A stretch of DNA of 11,790 nt from contig CAJKFZ010000071.1 of NCBI GenBank assembly GCA_905199285.1, positions 1-11,790 of the forward strand, given 5' to 3'. The translations under genes and the position numbers were made by a program. Origin of the DNA: an uncultured Ruminococcus sp. Its GTDB lineage: Bacteria > Bacillota > Clostridia > Oscillospirales > Ruminococcaceae. The notes under the pieces are model-generated. The model searched no databases, was not told where the DNA came from, and saw nothing but the letters and a program-made list of their open reading frames with translations. This document shows positions 1 to 4,979 of this stretch, piece after piece. Each line of letters starts with the position of its first letter. Within the stretch, counting starts at the first letter, position 1.

Positions 1-13
1 AGAACAGGTCTAA

Positions 14-67
14 TCTCTTGCACAGGAAAATGATGCACTCCGACACGAAGTGAATATTCTAAAAGCA
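14..67 (+). pseudogene. Possible leucine-zipper fragment of an IS3-type orfA
   Basis: The reading frame after an in-frame TAA at 11-13 gives SLAQENDALRHEVNILKA, with leucines spaced by seven and the pattern L..EN..LR.E..ILK. IS3-family OrfA proteins carry a very similar leucine zipper at their C-terminus. The frame runs into the left end of the IS4 element at 66 and continues without clear meaning to a TAG at 107-109. With about 18 informative residues and an in-frame stop, this is at best a relic cut by the IS4 insertion. Any coiled coil could look like this, so the family call is weak. Confidence 0.25.
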
Positions 68-84
68 CTATCCACAACTTTAGC
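66..84 (+). repeat. Left terminal inverted repeat of the IS4-family element
   Basis: CACTATCCACAACTTTAGC is the exact reverse complement of 3995-4013. It marks the transposase-binding end of the IS4-family element, now separated from its transposase by the IS21 insertion. Confidence 0.85.
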
Positions 85-141
85 TCGTTGCAATCGAGCG
101 GCAGAATAGACAAGTAAGATTGATAAACTTTGTACAAAATA

Positions 142-146
142 CCACT
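142..146. repeat. Left copy of IS21 target-site duplication (CCACT)
   Basis: CCACT sits immediately before the TG tip of the IS21 element and is repeated at 2665-2669 just after the CA tip. Five bases is within the known 4-8 bp range for IS21 elements. The duplicated site lies inside the IS4 element. Confidence 0.75.
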
Positions 147-236
147 TGTATATACCGCCCGCACAGCCACAGCTGCACGGAGAAAATGCCACACTTTGCC
201 GCTGAGTGCCCACGGGCAGTGCACGGTAAAATATGA
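147..236 (+). repeat. Left 90-bp terminal inverted repeat of IS21 element
   Basis: Starts TGTATATACCGCCC and matches the reverse complement of 2575-2664 over 90 bases, with two mismatches (T197 and A217 against C and G). It is GC-rich compared with its surroundings. IS21 ends usually carry shorter terminal repeats with several internal sites, so 90 near-perfect bases is long. The repeat ends about 40 bases before the istA ribosome site. Confidence 0.9.
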
Positions 237-275
237 TATACTTGATATAGCACGTTAGAGACGTGACTACATATC

Positions 276-282
276 AAGGAGG
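276..282 (+). promoter_or_regulatory. Shine-Dalgarno site of istA
   Basis: AAGGAGG lies 8 bases before ATG 291 and fixes the istA start. A small perfect inverted repeat (CACGT-5 nt-ACGTG, 251-265) sits between the terminal repeat and this site and might sequester or regulate it. I see no convincing -35/-10 pair. Confidence 0.7.
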
Positions 283-290
283 TCTATCAA

Positions 291-1584
291 ATGGTGGACT
301 ACAAAGAGATACTCAGGCTCAGCAATATGGGCTACAGTCTGAGACAGACCGCAGCAAGTGCAGGACATTCTCATCATACAGTAAAGAATGTTCTGGAGCT
401 TGCGAAAAAGTACGGAGTGGCATATCCGCTTGATGAAAATGTCACAAACGCAGAGCTTGAAAAGCTGTTTTATCCGGAAAGGAAAACAGCAGATAAAAGC
501 TATGCCGAACCGGATTACGACTACATTCATCGAGAGCTTTCCAAAAAAGGTGTTACCCTGACGCTGATGTGGGAGGAATACTGTGAACGCTGCTATGCTA
601 ACGGAGAGATACCTTACATGAGCACACAGTTCGGTGACAAGTACCGTCGCTGGGCTCGTATTACAAAGGCGACAATGCGTGTAACGCACAAGCCCGGAGA
701 CACTTGAGATTGTCCGGTACAAGAACCCTCGTTACATCGCCGAAATACTCATAGGCATGGATATGACACATAAGCCAGTTTTCCTGCTTCATGTCTGTGC
801 AGGCTTCAACGTAGATATATCCGCTGCAAGGTAATGCCGCTACGAACAGATATGCTTTGTACTCTTCGCTTGTAATGGAGTCGTAGTACGGGATAGTACC
901 TCCTGCCCAATCTACCTGCATAGGAAACGTCCCGGCAGCCGCAGGGATGCCTATCTTGCTGAGGAGAAGGAATTTATGCTGCCGCTGCCAAAGCACGCCT
1001 ATGAACCGTCTGTGTGGAAACAGCAGACTGTAGGCAATGACTATCTCTTCAGCGACGGTCTGAATAAATATTCCGTACCATTTGACCTGATCGGAGAGCA
1101 GGTGCAGATCAGACTTACCAAAAATATCATAGAGATATTTTTCAAAGGAAACCGTGTGGCTTCACATAAAAGGCTTGAAAATTACAGCGTTCAGCCTATT
1201 GTGAGACATGAGCATATGCCGTCCAATCACCGTGAGTATCTGAACTGCAATGCCGATGAATTTAAAGAGTGGGCAAAGTCTGTCGGCAGATCGACCGAAG
1301 AGATCATCAAGTATTTTCTTACCTCCGGAAGTATTCCTGAGCAGGGCTACAAGGCTTGTGTGAGCCTTACAAAGCTTTGCAAGCGTTACGGTAAAAAGAA
1401 GCTGGAATCTGCTTGCGAGCGTATGCTTGCATTCTCGTCATCACCGTCAATACGCACGATCACAACACTATTGAAGAACAGTAAAGGATCCAATGAACCT
1501 ACGGAGCAGTCAGACAGCAGTAACAAATATGGCATTACACGCGGTGCTGCCTACTGGAAGAGAGGCGGTGACGGCAATGCTTGA
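291..1584 (+). pseudogene. istA: IS21 transposase IstA, broken by an internal inversion and deletion
   Basis: The N-terminal part (291-702) starts MVDYKEILRLSNMGYSLRQ and holds the IS21 helix-turn-helix region. It ends ...THKPGD, where IstA proteins normally run straight into MQVDWAG of the DDE core. Here that core (first two Asp, in VDWAGG and VPDNLK) is present but reads on the minus strand at about 703-921. The + frame resumes near 922 with RKRPGSRRDAY and AEEKEFMLPLPKH, the usual lead into the C-terminal domain, and runs to TGA 1582-1584. The stretch between NLK and RKRPGSRR, which in IstA carries the third catalytic residue (Glu of the DK..VE region), is absent. The gene cannot give a working transposase. 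Its stop overlaps the istB start. Confidence 0.88.
703..921 (-). other. Inverted segment carrying the istA DDE core
   Basis: Read on the minus strand, exactly 73 codons run from MQVDWAGGTIPYYDSITSEE to VLVPDNLK. This is the start of the IstA catalytic domain, with its first two Asp residues. Both edges meet + strand istA sequence that should flank it or lie near it: KPGD on the left, RKRPGSRR on the right. A longer minus-strand open frame (661-996) exists only because this inverted piece reads on into neighbouring non-coding frames; it is not a separate gene. An assembly error is possible but would have to be internal to the element. Confidence 0.85.
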
Positions 1585-2345
1585 TAACAACACTGTTGAA
1601 CGCTTGAGAGCGATGAAAATGAACGCATTTGCTTCCGAATTGGAGCGGCAACTTGAGGATAATGACAGCTACAGTCAGTTTGGCTTTAAAGAACGTTTAG
1701 TACTTCTTGTTGACAGCGCATGGAATCGCAGACAGAGTAACAAGCTGAACAGATACATCAGGAACGCTCATTTTTCTGCTGCATCTGCTGCTATGGAGGG
1801 AATTGAATATATTGAGGACAGGCATTTGGACAAGGCGAAAATGCTGAGGTTTGCGACCTGTCAATATATCGACGATGGACGACATTATCCTGAAAGGTGC
1901 TTCCGGTAACGGCAAGACTTACATAGCCTGTGCTCTTGGAAATTCAGCCTGCCGTAAGTTCAAGACTGTGCGTTACATTCGTATGCCGGAGCTTTTGGAC
2001 GAGCTGAGCATTGCAAAGGCAAACGGCGAATTCAGCAAGGTCATCAAGGCTTACAAGAAGGTGGATCTCCTCATTCTTGATGAATGGCTTATCCGCAAGC
2101 TCACGGCTAATGAAGCCTATGACCTGCTGGAGATTATTGAAGCCCGCATTGAACTTTCGATGATATTCTGTACGCAGTATCACGCTGAGGGCTGGTATGA
2201 CCGCATAAACTCAGATCCTGATAATGACAGTCCGATCTCTGATGCGATAATTGACAGGATAATCAACAATGCTTATGATGTAATGATCGACGGAAAAATA
2301 TCAATGCGCAAGAGACACGGTCTGCCTGAGGGGGCTGAGCCGTGA
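1577..2345 (+). pseudogene. istB: IS21 helper ATPase IstB, frameshifted
   Basis: IstB is the AAA+ ATPase that partners IstA in target choice. The start ATG 1577 (MLDNNTVERLRAMKMNAFAS) overlaps the istA stop. The frame reads ...MLRFATCQYIDDGRH and then goes off into a short false end at 1909. The expected continuation (IILKGASGNGKT, Walker A) is found one frame over, from about 1885 to the TGA at 2343-2345, including YIRMPELLDELS, the Walker B LLILDE and the C-terminal IIDRIINNAY. Loss of two bases (AT) from an original CATATTATC at about 1883-1887 explains the shift. Apart from that the family sequence is well kept, so the lesion looks recent. A sequencing error cannot be excluded. Confidence 0.9.
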
Positions 2346-2524
2346 TAATTACAAAGAAATATCTTGATACCAATTTGTCGGATATGTTTCTGCACTGCAA
2401 GGATACCGAGACTGCCAAAGCGGAAATTCTTGTGATGTTCTCAAAAGAACCCGATGAGGAGCATGAATGGTCTGAGCAGGAGATCTATGAGCAGATCAGA
2501 AAAATCGTACGAAAGTATGAGTGA
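2342..2524 (+). CDS. Small accessory ORF of the IS21 element, function unknown
   Basis: A 60-codon frame begins with GTG 2342, overlapping the istB stop (GTGA), and ends with TGA 2522-2524 inside the element. The protein is acidic and helical-looking (TETAKAEILVMFSKEPDEEHEWSEQ, shortened here to its sense) with no signal peptide or recognisable catalytic motif. The translationally coupled arrangement, and its place between istB and the right terminal repeat, suggest that it is a genuine third gene of this IS21 subtype rather than chance. I do not recognise its family, and canonical IS21 elements carry only istA and istB. Confidence 0.55.
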   Translation: MIITKKYLDTNLSDMFLHCKDTETAKAEILVMFSKEPDEEHEWSEQEIYEQIRKIVRKYE

Positions 2525-2536
2525 TCTATGACAGCA

Positions 2537-2580
2537 GAGTCTGTCTGATGTTATTTCGGACAGGCTCTTATTGCTCATAT
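2537..2580 (+). terminator. Hairpin after the IS21 genes, probable terminator
   Basis: GAGTCTGTCT at 2537-2546 pairs with 2558-2567 (two G-T wobbles) around an 11-base loop, 12 bases after the last IS21 ORF. The downstream tract is T-rich but interrupted (TTATTGCTCATATTTT). It may stop istAB transcripts, or in part be a terminal-repeat-proximal structure. Confidence 0.45.
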
Positions 2581-2664
2581 TTTACCGTGCACCGCCCGTG
2601 GGCACTCAGCGGCGAAGTGTGGCATTTTCTCCGTGCAGCTGTGGCTGTGCGGGCGGTATATACA
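2575..2664 (-). repeat. Right 90-bp terminal inverted repeat of IS21 element
   Basis: Reverse complement of 147-236 with two mismatches, ending GGTATATACA-3'. It is followed directly by the second CCACT copy. Confidence 0.9.
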
Positions 2665-2669
2665 CCACT
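2665..2669. repeat. Right copy of IS21 target-site duplication (CCACT)
   Basis: Same five bases as 142-146, immediately outside the CA tip. Deleting 147-2669 restores a continuous IS4-element leader. Confidence 0.75.
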
Positions 2670-2704
2670 TGACAAATCGGAAACCGCCGAAAAATCGAAA
2701 AGTA

Positions 2705-2721
2705 TGTATCTATTTGATACA
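2705..2721 (+). promoter_or_regulatory. Small hairpin before the IS4-family transposase
   Basis: TGTATC and GATACA pair perfectly around TATTT, 12 bases before the transposase Shine-Dalgarno. Structures in this place in IS leaders can limit transposase translation from read-through transcripts; that role here is inference. Confidence 0.3.
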
Positions 2722-2733
2722 CTTCTAGATTTT

Positions 2734-2739
2734 GAGGTG
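2734..2739 (+). promoter_or_regulatory. Shine-Dalgarno deciding the transposase start
   Basis: GAGGTG lies 7 bases before ATG 2747. It favours that ATG over the in-frame TTG at 2732, which overlaps the site itself. Confidence 0.55.
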
Positions 2740-2746
2740 CGCTCTG

Positions 2747-3991
2747 ATGTTGACTCTAATTATTGCTGTTGCTATTTCTTCGTCCATTGTTCGTGCGGCT
2801 TCGACCCTGCGGGAGAGCCGTTTCAAGCCAGAATATTTCACAAGAATTCGTAAAATGCCCTTTAATAAGCTTTTGAAATATCTTCTCTCAATGCACAAAA
2901 CATCCACACAGTCAGCACTCCATCATTTCTTTGAAAATAAGGGGATGACTATGTCACAACAAGCACTGAGCAAGGCTCGCAGTAAATTTGATCATACTCC
3001 GTTTTTGAAGCTGTTTACGGCTATCAGAAATGCATTTTATAGTGCGGAATATTCCGACGGACTTCAAAAATATGACGGAAAGTTCCTGCTTGCCATTGAT
3101 GGTTCGGAAACACCGCTTCCGAATCTTCCGGCACTGCGCGATAAATTTGGCGGAACCGGTGTGAAAGCATCCTCTCCGACCGCTCGTATGAGCATCGCTT
3201 ACGATGTACTCAATGACATGATCGTGGATGCCGCTTTTACTCCGCTAAATGTTAGCGAACGTGAACACGCCGAAAACCATATCAAAAACGTTGGCGAAAT
3301 AATTGATCTGAAACAGGCGATTTTCATCATGGACAGAGGGTATGCAAGTCAGGCTCTGATTGAATTTTTGTCTGAAAAATCGAATTATCTGTTCCGGCTT
3401 CGCACAAAATTCAACACGGAAATCGATGCACTCTCTATCGGCAGTCACATCATCACCATGTACGATAATTTGAAAGTCCGAGTTGTGAAATTTGCACTGC
3501 CATACGGTGAAATCGAAACACTGCTGACGAATTTATTCGATTTAGACAAGTCGATATTTAAAGAGCTGTATTTCAAAAGATGGCGTGTTGAGGTCAAGTA
3601 TGACGTTGTGAAGAATAAGCTGGAAATGCCGTGTTTTGGCGGTTTTTCAGAGAATGTCATCATGCAGGATTTTTGGATCAGCATGTATCTTGCAAACATG
3701 GCAGCAATTGCAAAAAACGAAGCTGATGCAAAGATTAAAGCCGACCGTGAAGACAAGGATAACAAATATGAATATCAAGCCAATGTTAATACCCTGATCG
3801 GATCGTTTCGTGATAAATTAGCTGATGCTGTTTTCAGCCGCAACCCGGGGCAGCGTGAAAAGAAACTTAAACGCATTATTCAGGAAATCCGAAAATCTGT
3901 TGTTCCTATCCGACCGGACGATGGAAATACCACGAGGTATGAGAATCCTCGAAAATCCAATTTTCATCATAACAAACGATCGAATTTGTGA
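2747..3991 (+). CDS. IS4-family transposase (DDE)
   Basis: A 414-residue DDE transposase that would cut and rejoin the IS4 element ends. The catalytic residues are visible: Asp118 in LLAIDGSETPLP, Asp196 in IFIMDRGYAS, and Glu282 within the IS4 signature Y-x2-R-x3-E-x6-K (Tyr275, Arg278, Glu282, Lys289 in YFKRWRVEVKYDVVK). The N-terminal 100 residues are helical and basic, and the C-terminus is lysine/arginine-rich. Length is normal for the family, and no stop or frameshift is seen. The stop lies 3 bases before the right inverted repeat. The IS21 element is inserted about 80 bp upstream, so the native promoter may be disconnected; expression might now come from the IS21 end or not at all. Confidence 0.93.
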   Translation: MLTLIIAVAISSSIVRAASTLRESRFKPEYFTRIRKMPFNKLLKYLLSMHKTSTQSALHHFFENKGMTMSQQALSKARSKFDHTPFLKLFTAIRNAFYSAEYSDGLQKYDGKFLLAIDGSETPLPNLPALRDKFGGTGVKASSPTARMSIAYDVLNDMIVDAAFTPLNVSEREHAENHIKNVGEIIDLKQAIFIMDRGYASQALIEFLSEKSNYLFRLRTKFNTEIDALSIGSHIITMYDNLKVRVVKFALPYGEIETLLTNLFDLDKSIFKELYFKRWRVEVKYDVVKNKLEMPCFGGFSENVIMQDFWISMYLANMAAIAKNEADAKIKADREDKDNKYEYQANVNTLIGSFRDKLADAVFSRNPGQREKKLKRIIQEIRKSVVPIRPDDGNTTRYENPRKSNFHHNKRSNL

Positions 3992-3994
3992 TGG

Positions 3995-4013
3995 GCTAAA
4001 GTTGTGGATAGTG
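3995..4013 (-). repeat. Right terminal inverted repeat of the IS4-family element
   Basis: Exact reverse complement of 66-84. The bases following it (ATTTGAC) do not match the left flank, so no target duplication is evident. Confidence 0.85.
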
Positions 4014-4014
4014 A

Positions 4015-4290
4015 TTTGACAAATGCTATTTTTGTCATGCCAAGCTCAGGCTTGAGTACAGCGAAATCGTAATACACGGCTCACCCCAGTTTAAATATAC
4101 CGTAAAAAATCAGCCAAGTTTGGCATGTACAAAATGTACTCATCGTTTTGCCGCAGAACCTTATCAATACGAAAAAACGGATGTCTTTATGCATTTTCTT
4201 AAAAGCATCGGTCTCAAAAAAGCTGAGATTTAATATACGGACATGATGAGATATGTTGATGATGTTTTAAAATTTGAACCTGATAAATGA
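4015..4290 (+). pseudogene. Relic of a four-cysteine zinc-finger protein (YgiT/MqsA-like)
   Basis: From 4015 the frame reads FDKCYFCHAKLRLEYSEIVI, then HGSPQFKYTVKNQPSLACTK and CTHRFAAEP, an internal TAA at 4231-4233, and YTDMMRYVDDVLKFEPDK before TGA 4288-4290. Two CxxC pairs about 35 residues apart, with a V.N.PSL.C..C approach to the second pair, resemble the YgiT-type zinc finger of MqsA/HigA-like antitoxins. There is no start codon: the sequence ends at the IS4 right end exactly where a native M-K-C start would be expected. I read it as a gene decapitated by the IS and carrying a nonsense change. The codon pattern and the terminator right behind it support former coding use. The family assignment is tentative. 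Confidence 0.5.
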
Positions 4291-4294
4291 GAGT

Positions 4295-4322
4295 TGCCTC
4301 GCCGAACAGGCGAGGCATTTTA
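4295..4322 (+). terminator. Rho-independent terminator after the zinc-finger relic
   Basis: GCCTCGCC and GGCGAGGC (4296-4303 and 4309-4316) pair perfectly around GAACA, flanked by a T-A pair and followed by ATTTTATA. It starts 4 bases after the relic's final stop. On the minus strand the hairpin lacks a following T tract, so it is a poor terminator for the lantibiotic operon. The remaining 100 bases to 4422 hold only a weak inverted repeat (TCACAA/TTGTGA near 4380-4396) and no gene that I can support. Confidence 0.7.
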
Positions 4323-4422
4323 TACATTGAAACGCAAGTTATTTGACGGTTACGATATACCGATTATTTTGCGGTTGCTTCACAAATGAATTGTGAGCTT
4401 GATATCTTAAATCTTATAAGAA

Positions 4423-4602
4423 TTAGAAACGGCAATCATCTGAGCAAGCTGTTGTAGGACAATTTGCAAAGAAAGTAACAATTGCAGTAATTCCTATTAC
4501 ACAAGTCCAAGTTGTGAATGCTCCACCTGAAACATTCTCATCTAACATCTCATCGATCTCGCTCTCTGAAACGATTCCAGCAAATTCATTGTACTTTTCC
4601 AT
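4423..4602 (-). CDS. lanA2: Lantibiotic beta-peptide precursor (LanA2, class II two-component)
   Basis: A 59-residue precursor. The leader MEKYNEFAGIVSESEIDEML plus DENVSGG is acidic and ends in the Gly26-Gly27 site cut by C39-peptidase LanT transporters. The 32-residue core opens AFTTWTC and closes NCPTTACSDDCRF. Beta peptides of two-component lantibiotics share this layout: haloduracin beta starts TTWPC, and both it and lacticin 3147 A2 contain CPTTKC and a final Cys. The core has four Cys (34, 48, 53, 57) and eight Ser/Thr for lanthionine and dehydrobutyrine formation. Unusual are the hydrophobic middle (VIGITAIVTFFAN), the acidic SDD between the last two Cys where relatives are basic or neutral, and two residues after the final Cys. 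ATG 4602 is chosen because GGAGG sits 8 bases before it; the upstream ATG (4617) overlaps that site. Last gene of the operon. Confidence 0.93.
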   Translation of the reverse strand: MEKYNEFAGIVSESEIDEMLDENVSGGAFTTWTCVIGITAIVTFFANCPTTACSDDCRF

Positions 4603-4610
4603 AGTAAATA

Positions 4611-4615
4611 CCTCC
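4611..4615 (-). promoter_or_regulatory. Shine-Dalgarno of lanA2, decides the start
   Basis: GGAGG 8 bases before ATG 4602. A longer frame from ATG 4617 would begin inside this site, which makes the shorter 59-residue product the likely one. Confidence 0.75.
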
Positions 4616-4659
4616 ATTAAATAATTTTTTTAAGCCAGTGAATTATATAAAATAATCTC

Positions 4660-4896
4660 TTACTTCTGGCAATTCTTGCTCTTCATGCACTCGTGAGAAT
4701 ATGTGCATGTATATCCGCCGTTACCTAAGTACCAGCTTGCTGCACAACCAATAGTTCCCTGAAGAACAGTGCAGACAATTGTTCCCCAACCGCCGCCGTT
4801 TACAGCGTCAAGTACGTTGGCATTTTCGTTGATCTCACTTACGAGGTCACCGCATGAAGCGATTTCGTTGCTTCTGAAAATTGGATTCTTTTTCAT
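4660..4896 (-). CDS. lanA1: Lantibiotic alpha-peptide precursor (LanA1, lipid II-binding type)
   Basis: A 78-residue precursor. The 35-residue leader begins MKKNPIFRSNEIASCGDLVS and ends LDAVNGG, a double-glycine site followed by a third Gly. The core (about 43 residues) starts GWGTIVC and contains CAASWYLGNGGY, then CTYSHEC at residues 64-70 and a final Cys76. C-T-x-S/T-x-E-C is the conserved ring of mersacidin, lacticin 3147 A1 (CTLTHEC) and haloduracin alpha (CTLTVEC) that docks on lipid II; its Glu69 is present. The core holds five Cys (42, 51, 64, 70, 76), so one may stay unpaired or the N-terminal extension carries an extra ring. Compared with roughly 30-residue relatives the core is long. 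It follows lanT and precedes lanA2 by 57 bp, with an AAGGAG site 8 bases before the ATG. Leader and core differ from LanA2, fitting a dedicated LanM for each. Confidence 0.94.
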   Translation of the reverse strand: MKKNPIFRSNEIASCGDLVSEINENANVLDAVNGGGWGTIVCTVLQGTIGCAASWYLGNGGYTCTYSHECMKSKNCQK

Positions 4897-4904
4897 AGTT
4901 TTTT

Positions 4905-4910
4905 CTCCTT
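4905..4910 (-). promoter_or_regulatory. Shine-Dalgarno of lanA1
   Basis: AAGGAG 8 bases before ATG 4896, a strong site in keeping with the high precursor output needed. Confidence 0.7.
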
Positions 4911-4954
4911 AATGATTTGATTTTATGCCGCCGGATCCTTTGCGACATATTTAT

Positions 4955-4979
4955 ATAACATCGGCAGAGCCGATATTAT
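4955..4979 (-). other. Hairpin overlapping the lanT stop, before lanA1
   Basis: On the minus strand ATAATATCGGC (4979-4969) pairs over 11 bases, with one G-U, to GCCGATGTTAT (4965-4955) around a 3-base TCT loop. The lanT stop codon lies within the stem. It is followed by ATAAATATG rather than a T run, so it is a weak intrinsic terminator. It could be an attenuator, or a processing/stabilising structure at the 5' end of a precursor-only transcript. No clear promoter is visible between it and lanA1. Confidence 0.55.

Larger units (their letters stand above)
147..2664 (+). mobile_element. IS21-family insertion sequence (defective)
   Basis: The 2518-bp element has 90-bp terminal inverted repeats, 5'-TG and CA-3' tips, a 5-bp CCACT duplication, and the istA-istB order with overlapping stop and start (ATGCTTGA), all typical of IS21. 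A third small ORF follows istB. Both transposition genes are damaged: istA by an internal inversion with deletion, istB by a frameshift of about 2 bp. The copy can therefore not move without a helper supplying both proteins. It is inserted in the leader region of the IS4-family element, so it arrived later than that element. Confidence 0.9.
66..4013 (+). mobile_element. IS4-family insertion sequence, split by a nested IS21 element
   Basis: Perfect 19-bp inverted ends (66-84 and 3995-4013) bracket a transposase with the IS4 YREK signature. The transposase stop lies only 3 bases before the right end, as expected for a compact IS. Removing the IS21 element (147-2664) and one CCACT copy leaves about 1425 bp, a normal IS4-family size. 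The IS21 insertion lies between the left end and the transposase start, so the coding region is intact but has lost contact with promoter sequence upstream of position 147. I see no target duplication flanking the 19-bp ends; partial matches continue outside them (TT.T..AAA), so the true tips may lie a few bases further out. Confidence 0.85.

Noticed and set aside
10..277. Two minus-strand open frames at the left edge
   Set aside because: Both lie across IS ends and terminal repeats and show no protein-like pattern or ribosome site.
661..996. A 111-codon minus-strand open frame as an independent gene
   Set aside because: Its core is the inverted istA catalytic segment (703-921); its ends are read-through into non-coding frames of istA.
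2521..2853. A 110-codon plus-strand frame spanning the IS21 right end
   Set aside because: It crosses the terminal repeat and the IS4 leader, has no ribosome site and no family resemblance; it overlaps the transposase in another frame.
4295..4322. The GC hairpin as terminator of the lantibiotic operon on the minus strand
   Set aside because: In that direction it is followed by AACTCTC rather than a T run; it fits the plus-strand relic instead.
4603..4617. Extended lanA2 start at ATG 4617
   Set aside because: That ATG overlaps the GGAGG site that serves ATG 4602.
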